Shown here one piece after another: positions 1 to 6,901 of a DNA stretch of 16,042 nt. A model generated the notes under the pieces. That model was given only the letters and a program-made list of their open reading frames with translations. It did not search any database and had not been told where the DNA came from. Where the stretch lies: contig DQVJ01000112.1 of the NCBI GenBank assembly GCA_015661795.1, forward strand, positions 1 to 16,042, written 5' to 3'. This stretch comes from Sulfurovum sp. GTDB lineage: Bacteria > Campylobacterota > Campylobacteria > Campylobacterales > Sulfurovaceae. The position numbers and the translations under genes were made by a program. Position 1 is the first letter of the stretch; each line of letters starts with the position of its first letter.

Positions 1-717
1 CGTGATGATTTAACACTCAATATGCAAGTTCCCTACATTTCTCGTGTAGGTATACGTGCAGGTGAGATGATTGATGGTATTCCTGAAGTACATCCACATG
101 CAGACTCCGAAGGGTTAAGTGACATCTCGGCTATCTTACAATACAAGGTCTATGACAAAGAACAAATCAAAATAGCTCTCTTAGCAGGTGTCAAAGCACC
201 TACAGGGAAAACGAACATACAAGAAGAAGATGAAGCACTTGAGGCTGATTTACAGCCAGGTACTGGTTCATGGGATTTTTTTGCAGGGGTGGCCTCTACA
301 AAAGATTTTGAACGCCTCTCTCTTCATTCTAGTCTACTTTACAAATATAACACCAAAGGGGTAGAAGATAGCCAACTTGGAGATGTCTTTAACTACAATG
401 TAGCTCTCGCCTACAAGCTCATAGAACAAGAACATAACCACACATTTCATGCACATAAAGAGGAGGAGAGTCTGGACTACTCTGTAGATATCTTTTTAGA
501 GCTCAACGGTGAGTGGGTAGACAAAGATCAGTTTAATGGCGTTATAGCAGAAAATACAGGACACCATGTACTCTTTGCCACTACAGGTGTGCAAGTATTG
601 ACAGAGAGTAATTATGCAATTTTTTTAACCCTCTCTGTACCCATCTACCAAAATTTTAACGGGCTGCAAAATGAGATAAGCTATAAGACAAGTTTTGGGA
701 TAGGGAAAAACTTTTAG
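1..717 (+). CDS. Outer-membrane beta-barrel protein, MetA-pathway/transporter type, 5' truncated by window edge
   Basis: The frame is open from base 1 (residues RDDLTLN precede the first ATG at 22), so this is the C-terminal 238 residues of a longer gene and the ATG at 22 is probably internal. The visible part shows alternating beta-strand patterning, a LAGVKAPTGK stretch followed by LQPGTGSWDFF, and a final Phe. These fit the outer-membrane 'transporter'/phenol MetA-pathway-like barrel family, recognised from memory and not searched. A loop at about bases 430-470 carries four His in eight residues (HNHTFHAH) next to a run of Glu, and another HPH lies near base 90; both suggest metal binding. 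The signal peptide would lie before the window. The gene is convergent with the histidine kinase, 52 nt apart, with no clear terminator between. The family call is moderate; substrate is unknown. Confidence 0.7.
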   Translation, partial: RDDLTLNMQVPYISRVGIRAGEMIDGIPEVHPHADSEGLSDISAILQYKVYDKEQIKIALLAGVKAPTGKTNIQEEDEALEADLQPGTGSWDFFAGVASTKDFERLSLHSSLLYKYNTKGVEDSQLGDVFNYNVALAYKLIEQEHNHTFHAHKEEESLDYSVDIFLELNGEWVDKDQFNGVIAENTGHHVLFATTGVQVLTESNYAIFLTLSVPIYQNFNGLQNEISYKTSFGIGKNF

Positions 718-769
718 TATGTTGCCCCTATTAACCTAGCACTATTCACTGTCGTGGGCACATGCACTA

Positions 770-1636
770 TCATCTCTGTGCTTCACTACATATACCTTGC
801 ACTTTTTCAAGATTGATGTATACTCGTGTTCCTTTATCTTTTTCAGACTCTATCTGTATACCCATTGATTCATTGTCACAATATGTTTTTACCAAAGCCA
901 GCCCTATCCCTGTTCCTTCTTTTTTTTCATCACCTTGAAAATAACGCTCGTGTATACGCAACAACTCACCCATCGTCATGCCTATACCCTTATCTTCCAC
1001 ACACAATATATGCTCTTTACATGTTACGCTAATAGCTGTATCTTTCTTAGAGTACTTCATCGCATTACTAAGAATATTATCAAGCATCTGTTCAAACCCA
1101 ATTTTATCTGCTTTTATCTCATACTTCTCCAATACCAATACAAAAGGATTACGTTCCTGTTCTTGAAAGACAGCTACTCTTTCTTCTACAACTTTTTGTA
1201 CATCAAAACATTCTTTTTCTATCTCATGTATCTCTTTTTTGATTGTATACACCAATTCACCATAAAGTCTTTTTAACCTATATGAAGCATCTTCTATCCG
1301 TTGTAAACGCTTAAGAGACTTTTCATTTTGTGCTGTTTTTTTTAACATATTGATATTGGCTTCTATCGTTGAAAGGGGAATATTTAATTCATGTATAATA
1401 TCATGAGTCAGAGTAGTCAACGTGTTTTCCATTTGCTTTTGGGGTGCAAAAATGAGCACGACAAGCACATATCCCCACCCAAGAGCTACCAAAATCACAA
1501 GTACCCCTGCTATAAAAAAATTAAATTCACTTAAATGCCAATTTTCTAAAAAACGATATACTGTCATGAGCAAAATAAAGATTGTTATAAAATAAATGGC
1601 TGCGGCTAAAAAAAGCTCCTTCTTTTGCTTTAACAT
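770..1636 (-). CDS. Sensor histidine kinase with minimal periplasmic loop
   Basis: A 288-residue transmitter. Two hydrophobic segments (about 9-28 and 39-64) are separated by only about ten residues, so there is no room for a folded periplasmic sensor; no HAMP domain is obvious. The HisKA H-box is HDIIHELNIPL with the likely phosphorylated His at 82. The HATPase_c domain follows: N-box DNILSNAMKYS (Asn187/Asn191), G1 box EDKGIGM (Asp215) and G2 box GTGIGLALVK (241-250). All residues needed for autophosphorylation appear present. It starts at ATG 1636 inside the 3' end of the upstream response regulator (7-nt overlap), so the pair is translationally coupled and co-transcribed. The short loop places it with intramembrane-sensing kinases, so the signal may be membrane state or a partner membrane protein. 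It is unlike CusS, which has a large periplasmic metal-binding domain. Confidence 0.93.
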   Translation of the reverse strand: MLKQKKELFLAAAIYFITIFILLMTVYRFLENWHLSEFNFFIAGVLVILVALGWGYVLVVLIFAPQKQMENTLTTLTHDIIHELNIPLSTIEANINMLKKTAQNEKSLKRLQRIEDASYRLKRLYGELVYTIKKEIHEIEKECFDVQKVVEERVAVFQEQERNPFVLVLEKYEIKADKIGFEQMLDNILSNAMKYSKKDTAISVTCKEHILCVEDKGIGMTMGELLRIHERYFQGDEKKEGTGIGLALVKTYCDNESMGIQIESEKDKGTRVYINLEKVQGICSEAQR

Positions 1637-2286
1637 TCCATACTCATTTTGTAACCAACACCTCTTACATTTTGTATTTGTGTGGGAAAATATTTTTTTA
1701 GTTGGGCTATATATACCCTCAATGCCCCTTCACTTGCTTCCTCAGAAGCACTCCATAAACGGGATTTAATATGTTCCAAGGTAACTGTTTTTCCTTGCCC
1801 TTCCAAAAGAATATAGAGTAATTCCTGCACTTTCAATCCTACTTCTACGCATTTATTTTGATGAAAAAGTTTTTTTGTTATCACATCAAATTCATACTGA
1901 CCTATGTGTACTACTTCATGGCGTATTTGTCGACGCAGTACGGCCTGTATGCGTAATAAAAGTTCTTCTAGGTCAACAGGCTTGGTAATATAATCATCTC
2001 CACCTTGTTCAAAACCTACCCTTAGTGAAACTTTATCATCTCTAGATGTAATGAAAATACAAGGGGTATTATCACCACTGCTCCGTAGTTTTTCTAAAAG
2101 CTCGAAACCAGTTTCATAAGGTAGGTTTACATCAAAAAGGTATAAATCATAATTATTTTCATACGTAAAATCCAGTGCAGTATAGGGATCCAATACGCAG
2201 TGCAGCGTAAAGCCCTCCTCTTCTAAAAAGTCTTCTAGGGTTTCATTAAATAATTTATCATCTTCTAGCACAAGTATGCGTATCAA
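1630..2286 (-). CDS. OmpR/PhoB-family response regulator
   Basis: A 218-residue two-domain regulator. The receiver begins at once (IRILVLEDD, acidic pair Asp9/Asp10), has the phosphoacceptor Asp52 (YLFDVNLP), the switch Thr80 (FITS) and Lys102 (ITKP). A C-terminal winged helix (about 125-218) ends with the typical RGVGYKM. I choose the TTG at 2286 as start because AGAGGG lies six bases upstream and the protein then starts right at the first receiver strand. The in-frame TTG at 2331 would add 15 non-homologous residues and overlaps a TATAAT at 2320-2325 that is the likely promoter. The cognate kinase follows with a 7-nt overlap. Divergent to it is the COG2426-type membrane protein gene, a natural candidate target. 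The regulon is otherwise unknown. Confidence 0.93.
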   Translation of the reverse strand: MIRILVLEDDKLFNETLEDFLEEEGFTLHCVLDPYTALDFTYENNYDLYLFDVNLPYETGFELLEKLRSSGDNTPCIFITSRDDKVSLRVGFEQGGDDYITKPVDLEELLLRIQAVLRRQIRHEVVHIGQYEFDVITKKLFHQNKCVEVGLKVQELLYILLEGQGKTVTLEHIKSRLWSASEEASEGALRVYIAQLKKYFPTQIQNVRGVGYKMSMEC

Positions 2287-2319
2287 TATGAGCCCTCTAC
2301 AAATAATCTTCTCCCAATA

Positions 2320-2325
2320 ATTATA
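2320..2325 (-). promoter_or_regulatory. -10 box of the two-component operon
   Basis: Perfect TATAAT on the minus strand, 34 nt upstream of the proposed TTG start of the response regulator. No -35 hexamer is visible, which is common for sigma70 promoters of Campylobacterota. Transcription would begin near 2313. Confidence 0.55.
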
Positions 2326-2343
2326 CCTCAAAAGTATTTATCA

Positions 2344-2352
2344 TGGTATAAT
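2344..2352 (+). promoter_or_regulatory. Extended -10 promoter of the COG2426-type gene
   Basis: TGGTATAAT is a perfect extended -10 (TGnTATAAT) with no recognisable -35. It predicts a start near 2359 and a leader of about 24 nt containing the ribosome binding site GAGGGG (2371-2376). It lies about 20 bp from the opposite-facing -10 of the response regulator, so the two promoters probably compete for RNA polymerase. Confidence 0.6.
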
Positions 2353-2382
2353 TTTTATCTCAGAAAAAAAGAGGGGGAACAT

Positions 2383-3048
2383 TTGAAAAACAGTCATCTA
2401 CTTGTAGAACATAAAGAAGGTAGAATTTTACTCTTGGGGCTTATACTGTTAGCTGGGTTCTTTATTTTTCTTATTTTCGCGTTTGTGTTTTATCCGGAGT
2501 ATTTTCAATCCTTACTGAGTATTACCCTTACAAACATCTTTTTTGGGCGTATGGCAGGACTTTCTATCGGTGTTTCTGCACAGATGAATATGTTATTTTT
2601 ACTTGTATTTAATTTTACCATAGAATCTATTATGGTACTCATTCTCTATCCTCTTTTTGTCATGAGTTGGAATAAACTTGAACTCATATCCTACCAACCC
2701 TTAAATGATTTTTTAAACAAGTCTAAAAAAACGGCTGCAGGCTATCAACCTATGATCAAAAAGTATGGTGTCTTTGGTTTGATACTGTTTGTATTAACCC
2801 CTTTTGCCATGACAGGTCCTGTTGTAGGAAGTTTTGTAGGATACCTCATAGGTTTTAGGCACAGAATTACTTTGTTTGTAGTGCTTTTGAGTACCTTTAT
2901 CGCCATCGTTTTGTGGGTATATTTAATCAAACATTTTGAAGATATACTTGTGGGCTACAGTGATGGATTATCTATAGGATTTTTATTTGCAGCAATGTTG
3001 ATATTTCTATGGTATCTTATAAAAAGATACCTTTCTAAAACTACATAA
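2383..3048 (+). CDS. Small multidrug-export-type integral membrane protein (COG2426-like)
   Basis: A 221-residue hydrophobic protein with about five membrane segments (roughly 14-38, 66-94, 128-157, 162-184, 196-213). FGRMAGLSIG (54-63) and KKYGVFGLILFVLTPFAMTGP (126-146), with a Pro/Gly-rich re-entrant-looking stretch around 138-157, match the family annotated as 'small multi-drug export protein' (COG2426); recognition is by pattern and export activity is not established for the family. The start is TTG with GAGGGG seven bases upstream. It is divergent from the response regulator and its last 8 nt overlap the 3' end of fabG on the other strand. Its position next to a kinase lacking a sensor domain makes it a candidate target or sensing partner of that system (inference). 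Confidence 0.72.
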   Translation: MKNSHLLVEHKEGRILLLGLILLAGFFIFLIFAFVFYPEYFQSLLSITLTNIFFGRMAGLSIGVSAQMNMLFLLVFNFTIESIMVLILYPLFVMSWNKLELISYQPLNDFLNKSKKTAAGYQPMIKKYGVFGLILFVLTPFAMTGPVVGSFVGYLIGFRHRITLFVVLLSTFIAIVLWVYLIKHFEDILVGYSDGLSIGFLFAAMLIFLWYLIKRYLSKTT

Positions 3049-3784
3049 ACATACCACCGTTGACCTTGAGTGTTTCTCCTGTAATATAAGAAGAATGATC
3101 AGAAAGTAAAAATGCGACAGCATCAGCCACTTCAGAAGGTTGCCCAAATCTCCCCATAGGAATTTTGGCGGTAAAAGCATCTTTGACCTCACTTTTAAGT
3201 ACCTCTGTCATTTCTGTAGCGATGAACCCTGGAGTAATGGTATTATAACGTATCCCACTTGTTGCCGCTTCTATAGCAAAACTTTTTGTCATAGCAATCG
3301 TTCCACCTTTTGAAGCTGCATAATTTGTCTGACCCGCATTCCCGGTTTCTCCTACAATAGATGCAATATTCACAACAGATCCAAATCTTTTTTTACGCAT
3401 GACCTTAAGAGACTCTCTACATCCAATAAACGTTGATTTAAGGTTGGCCTCAATCACGTCCATAAACTGTTCACTCTTCATACGCATCGCCAATCCATCT
3501 TTCGTAATACCTGCATTATTAACCAAATATGACAATTCCCCATCACTTTGAACAATACTCTTTACAGCACTGACAAACGCATCTTCATTACTCACATCAA
3601 ACCCAATGACTTCTGCTTTTCCTCCTGCTGCTTCTATCTCTGCTTTTACAGCATTTGCTTCAGCTTCACCAGAACGAAAATTTACCCAAACTTTTAAGCC
3701 AAATGCAGCCAAACCCTTGGCTATCTCTGCACCAATCCCTCTACTTGCTCCTGTTACCAATACGTTTGATCCTGTAAATTTCAT
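3041..3784 (-). CDS. fabG: 3-oxoacyl-[acyl-carrier-protein] reductase
   Basis: A 247-residue classical short-chain dehydrogenase of the usual FabG length. It shows the nucleotide-binding TGASRGIG (11-18), NNAG (89-92), and the catalytic tetrad Asn114, Ser142, Tyr155, Lys159 (YAASK), then PGFIATEM after the active site and the C-terminal GGMFM typical of FabG. It would catalyse NADPH-dependent reduction of 3-oxoacyl-ACP in cytoplasmic type II fatty-acid synthesis. The ATG at 3784 has AAGGG upstream. The 49-nt gap from the preceding TerB-like gene holds a possible -10 (TACAAT, minus strand, near 3812), so it may have its own promoter as well as read-through. Its 3' end overlaps the convergent membrane-protein gene by 8 nt. 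Not beside acpP or fabF here, but FabG is favoured over other SDRs because of motif and length agreement. Confidence 0.92.
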   Translation of the reverse strand: MKFTGSNVLVTGASRGIGAEIAKGLAAFGLKVWVNFRSGEAEANAVKAEIEAAGGKAEVIGFDVSNEDAFVSAVKSIVQSDGELSYLVNNAGITKDGLAMRMKSEQFMDVIEANLKSTFIGCRESLKVMRKKRFGSVVNIASIVGETGNAGQTNYAASKGGTIAMTKSFAIEAATSGIRYNTITPGFIATEMTEVLKSEVKDAFTAKIPMGRFGQPSEVADAVAFLLSDHSSYITGETLKVNGGMFM

Positions 3785-3833
3785 ACCAACCCTTTAAAAT
3801 ATTTGGGATATTGTAACATGTAGGGCTTTAGAG

Positions 3834-4172
3834 CTAACATTCAAAAAGTTTATTTTTGATATCTTCAAAAATTTTATAATCATCCGGACCAATCGTATCG
3901 GAATATATGACATGATTGAGTTGTTCTAGAAGATGTAATTTAGAGAGTTTATCATCACACAATGCCTGATTGATAATCGTGACATGTTCATCTAAATCAT
4001 ACTCTCTTTCTATAATATCATAAAGAAAACTTTTTGCTTCATCTTCACTACAGTCAAAATTTTGTCCCATAATATCACAAAATACCGGTGCTTCTTTCTC
4101 TACATCTCTCTTGTCTACCTTGATGATATGTGCAAGTAATGTACCTACAGATTCTTTTATCTTTTGGTTCAT
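3834..4172 (-). CDS. Small acidic all-helical protein, TerB-like
   Basis: A 112-residue soluble protein without signal peptide or membrane segment. Its composition is acidic and helical. The pattern ...AHIIKVDKRDVEKEAPVFCDIM... followed by EDEAKSFLYDIIE resembles the TerB/DjlA-type fold, where acidic residues between helices may bind metal; this is a weak pattern match, not a search result. Three Cys (32, 39 and 88) and a C-terminal Cys are visible. The ATG at 4172 has AAGGAG nine bases upstream (4181-4187 area). It is transcribed from a near-consensus promoter placed just behind gpmI and lies 49 nt before fabG, so it may be co-transcribed with fabG. Function unknown. Confidence 0.75.
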   Translation of the reverse strand: MNQKIKESVGTLLAHIIKVDKRDVEKEAPVFCDIMGQNFDCSEDEAKSFLYDIIEREYDLDEHVTIINQALCDDKLSKLHLLEQLNHVIYSDTIGPDDYKIFEDIKNKLFEC

Positions 4173-4204
4173 TATAGAATTCTCCTTTAAAAAAGCGACA
4201 CTTC

Positions 4205-4237
4205 TTCTAAACTTCTTTCATCAAACAATGTTTAGAA
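4205..4237 (-). other. 8-bp inverted repeat in the leader of the TerB-like gene
   Basis: TTCTAAAC (4205-4212) and GTTTAGAA (4230-4237) form a perfect 8-bp stem with a 17-nt loop. It begins about five bases after the predicted start of transcription of the TerB-like gene. On the minus strand a T6 run follows only after 12 further bases, so a role as gpmI terminator is weak; a 5' mRNA-stabilising hairpin or operator is as likely. Confidence 0.4.
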
Positions 4238-4248
4238 AACAATATTTT

Positions 4249-4277
4249 ATCATACAAGGAAAAAATGATTATGTCAA
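4249..4277 (-). promoter_or_regulatory. Near-consensus sigma70 promoter for the TerB-like gene (and perhaps fabG)
   Basis: On the minus strand: TTGACA (4277-4272), exactly 17 bases, then TATGAT (4254-4249), an 11 of 12 match to the sigma70 consensus. It starts 5 nt below the gpmI stop codon. Predicted transcription start is about 4242, giving a leader of about 70 nt that contains an 8-bp hairpin. Confidence 0.75.
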
Positions 4278-4281
4278 ACAG

Positions 4282-5769
4282 TTAAATCAGAGGTGCATCC
4301 ATCTCTGTAGGAATGTCAAGCCCCATAAGTTGAAGGACTGTAGGTGCTACATTGTTCAGACCACATCCCTCTTTCACTTTTGTGATACCTTCTGCCATAA
4401 CAAAACACCATACCTCACCTACGGTATGGTTCGTCAGTATATGTCCCTCTGCATCTTGCATCTCTTCACAATTCCCATGGTCAGAAGTCAAGACAATGTT
4501 GTACCCATCTTTTTTTGCTTTTTCTATAATTTTTCCTAGTTCAGTATCGACGGCATTGACTGCCAAACATGCCGCTTCATAGTTGCCTGTGTGTCCTACC
4601 ATATCACCATTGGCAAAGTTCACAACGATAAAATCATATTGTTCATCCATTGCGGTACGGACAGCATCTCCCACTTCAGGTGCGGACATCTCTGGTTTCA
4701 TATCATACGTTTTTACATCTGGGCTGGGTATGAGTACACGACTCTCCCCGATATAAGGTGCTTCTATCCCACCATTTAGAAAAAATGTTACATGGGCATA
4801 CTTTTCAGTTTCTGCCGTATGTAGTTGGCGAAGTCCTGCTGTGGAGACCACTTCTGCCAAAGTATGTTCAGGGGCCACCTTTGGAAAAAGTATAGGATGC
4901 TTAAAACTCGCATCGTACTGCGTCATCGTAGCGATGTATAAGGGGAGATACTTTCGTTCAAATCCATCAAAATCTTCTTTTCCAAGTGCTGCTGTAATCT
5001 CACGTACCCTGTCTGAACGAAAGTTACTCACAATAACTACATCCCCCTCTTCCATACCTTTATATCCTGAAAAGGAGACAGGTTCCAAGAACTCATCATG
5101 TTCATTTTTGGCATAGCTTTCATCTACATATGCTTGCGGGTTTAACGCCGTTGAAGGTTTTGCCTCAACGATAGCACGGTATCCTTTTTCTATTCTTTCC
5201 CATCTATTGTCTCTATCCATCGTAAAAAAACGTCCACCAATAGTTGCAATACGGATATCCTCATCGCAAAGTGCTTCCATTTGTTCTATATACGTTTTTG
5301 CAGATGTAGGACTCACATCACGACCATCAGTAATGAGATGCAAAAAGACTTTTTTCCCTCTGTTTTTAATGAGTTTAGCCAATCCAATAGTATGCTCAAT
5401 ATGTGAATGTACCCCACCATCACTCAAAAGCCCTATCAGATGCACGCGGTCACTTTTGGACAAAGTTTCATTCAGCGCTTCATTGTTCTCTATACTTCCA
5501 TCTTCAAGTGCCTTCGATATTTTTACCAAATCCTGATACAAAATACGTCCTGAACCTATGGTCATATGTCCTACTTCAGAATTGCCCATTTGCCCTTCAG
5601 GTAATCCTACACTTAACCCATGTGTCGAAATAAGTGCACGAGGCACACCTTCAAAAAGGCTATCATAGGTAGGTTTTGTAGCATCTTTAAAAGCATTACA
5701 TTTGCTGTCTGGTTTGCAACCAATGCCATCCGTGATAATTAAAATTGTTTTTTGATTACTCATAGTCAT
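4282..5769 (-). CDS. gpmI: 2,3-bisphosphoglycerate-independent phosphoglycerate mutase
   Basis: A 495-residue member of the alkaline-phosphatase superfamily that interconverts 3- and 2-phosphoglycerate through a phosphoserine, with Mn or other divalent metals. Visible: metal-ligand Asp14 (ITDGIG), the nucleophile Ser64 in MGNSEVGH, then LLSDGGVHSH, ITDGRDVSPTSA, GRFFTMDRDNRWER, and C-terminal metal motifs NFANGDMVGHTGN and SDHGNCEEM. All catalytic motifs are intact and the length is near the bacterial norm. Two ATGs (5769 and 5763) could start it; both follow a weak A/G-rich ribosome site, so the start is uncertain by two residues. It is divergent from mraY over a 72-bp AT-rich gap in which I could not assign a promoter securely (a TAAAAT at 5801-5806 could serve mraY). 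Confidence 0.96.
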   Translation of the reverse strand: MTMSNQKTILIITDGIGCKPDSKCNAFKDATKPTYDSLFEGVPRALISTHGLSVGLPEGQMGNSEVGHMTIGSGRILYQDLVKISKALEDGSIENNEALNETLSKSDRVHLIGLLSDGGVHSHIEHTIGLAKLIKNRGKKVFLHLITDGRDVSPTSAKTYIEQMEALCDEDIRIATIGGRFFTMDRDNRWERIEKGYRAIVEAKPSTALNPQAYVDESYAKNEHDEFLEPVSFSGYKGMEEGDVVIVSNFRSDRVREITAALGKEDFDGFERKYLPLYIATMTQYDASFKHPILFPKVAPEHTLAEVVSTAGLRQLHTAETEKYAHVTFFLNGGIEAPYIGESRVLIPSPDVKTYDMKPEMSAPEVGDAVRTAMDEQYDFIVVNFANGDMVGHTGNYEAACLAVNAVDTELGKIIEKAKKDGYNIVLTSDHGNCEEMQDAEGHILTNHTVGEVWCFVMAEGITKVKEGCGLNNVAPTVLQLMGLDIPTEMDAPLI

Positions 5770-5841
5770 ATCTTTTTCTTATATTTTATTGAAATAATAG
5801 TAAAATAAACTTTCTTAAACATAAAAGGGGAAACAAAACGT

Positions 5842-6900
5842 ATGCTCTATGAACTCTCTCAACTCCTTAATATCAATCTTTTTAGCTATATTTCAGTGCG
5901 AGCTGGTGTGGCATTTTTTATTGCATTTGTAATTACCTTGTTGGTCATGCCAAGATATCTTGCATGGGCACATTCGAAAAATGCCAATCAACCCATAAGT
6001 AAATATGTACCTGCGCATGAAGGTAAACGTCATACCCCTACTATGGGTGGGGCAGTTTTTTTGCTTGCTACCCTAATCGCTATATTTATAAGCGTAGATT
6101 TAAGCAATCCCTATGTATGGGGAAGCATCATTACACTGATTGGGTTTGGACTGGTAGGACTCAAAGATGATTTGGGCAAAGTACTTTCTGGCGATAACCT
6201 AGAAGGATTAACACCTAGAGGGAAAATGGCTCTACAAGCACTGGTTGCTACTTTAGCCACAGGATTATTACTTTATGCGGGTTTTCCAACAGAATTTTAT
6301 GTTCCCTTTCTTAAAACACCACTGTTTGACTTAGGGTACGCAGCCATTCCTTTTTGGATACTGGTTTTTTTAGCAACAACCAATGCAGTAAACCTCACAG
6401 ATGGTCTTGATGGTTTAGCCACTGTCCCCTCGGTCATTGCACTCTCTACATTGGGTGTGATAGTGTATATTACTGGACATGCTATCTTTAGCCAGTACTT
6501 GCTTGTCCCCAATATTAAAGGTGTAGGTGAAGTGTTCATCCCTGCCGTTGCTTTATCTGGAGGGTTACTAGGTTTTTTGTGGTACAACTGTTACCCTGCT
6601 GAAGTCTTTATGGGTGATACAGGGAGCCTTGCTATTGGCGGATTCATCGCTTACCTTGCTATCTTGGGGAAAAGTGAAGTGTTACTCATACTCATCGGTA
6701 TCATTTTTGTGATAGAAACAGTCTCCGTTATTTTACAGGTTGGAAGTTTTAAGTTACGTGGAGAGCGCATCTTTCTCATGGCTCCTATTCATCACCATTT
6801 TGAGCTGAAAAAGTGGGCAGAAAATAAAATTATCATACGTTTTTGGATGATTGCCTTCATCGCAAACATCCTTGCACTTATCTCCTTTAAGTTTAGATAA
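5842..6900 (+). CDS. mraY: Phospho-N-acetylmuramoyl-pentapeptide transferase
   Basis: A 352-residue polytopic inner-membrane enzyme that moves phospho-MurNAc-pentapeptide from UDP to undecaprenyl phosphate, making lipid I. Seen: the catalytic pair Asp109-Asp110 (GLKDDLGK), NLTDGLDGLA with Asp187, FMGDTGSLAIGG with Asp259, and the cytoplasmic His cluster MAPIHHHFE (His317-319). Multiple hydrophobic segments are spread over the length, matching the ten-helix family. The ATG at 5842 follows AAAAGGGG (5823-5830), an 11-base spacing that is slightly long. The stop at 6898-6900 is separated by one base from murD, so the two are one transcriptional unit and probably coupled in translation. The other mur/fts genes of the classical dcw cluster are not here; a split dcw cluster is usual in Campylobacterota. 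Confidence 0.97.
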   Translation: MLYELSQLLNINLFSYISVRAGVAFFIAFVITLLVMPRYLAWAHSKNANQPISKYVPAHEGKRHTPTMGGAVFLLATLIAIFISVDLSNPYVWGSIITLIGFGLVGLKDDLGKVLSGDNLEGLTPRGKMALQALVATLATGLLLYAGFPTEFYVPFLKTPLFDLGYAAIPFWILVFLATTNAVNLTDGLDGLATVPSVIALSTLGVIVYITGHAIFSQYLLVPNIKGVGEVFIPAVALSGGLLGFLWYNCYPAEVFMGDTGSLAIGGFIAYLAILGKSEVLLILIGIIFVIETVSVILQVGSFKLRGERIFLMAPIHHHFELKKWAENKIIIRFWMIAFIANILALISFKFR

Positions 6901-6901
6901 A

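Noticed and set aside
718..769. Terminator between the first gene and the histidine kinase
   Set aside because: Short self-complementary bits (GTGGGCACATGCAC) are present but there is no stable stem followed by a T run on either strand.
826..1276. Plus-strand open frames opposite the histidine kinase
   Set aside because: They are overlapping, have no ribosome site or family pattern, and lie fully antisense to a kinase with all transmitter motifs.
770..2286. The two-component system as CusRS regulator of the cus operon
   Set aside because: The kinase lacks the large periplasmic copper-sensing domain of CusS, the genes lie about 6 kb from cusA, and no CusR-type palindrome is seen before cusC.
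2287..2331. Longer response regulator starting at TTG 2331
   Set aside because: The extra 15 residues are not part of a receiver domain and their codons overlap the probable -10 box; the TTG at 2286 has AGAGGG at the right distance.
4111..5633. Several plus-strand open frames across gpmI
   Set aside because: They are antisense to a gene with intact catalytic motifs along its whole length; their composition (Ser/Cys/Phe-rich) is that of reverse-complement artefacts.
6851..6901. Upstream ATG for murD inside mraY
   Set aside because: The ATG at 6902 starts right at the conserved FGYG Rossmann motif; the upstream extension only translates mraY in another frame.
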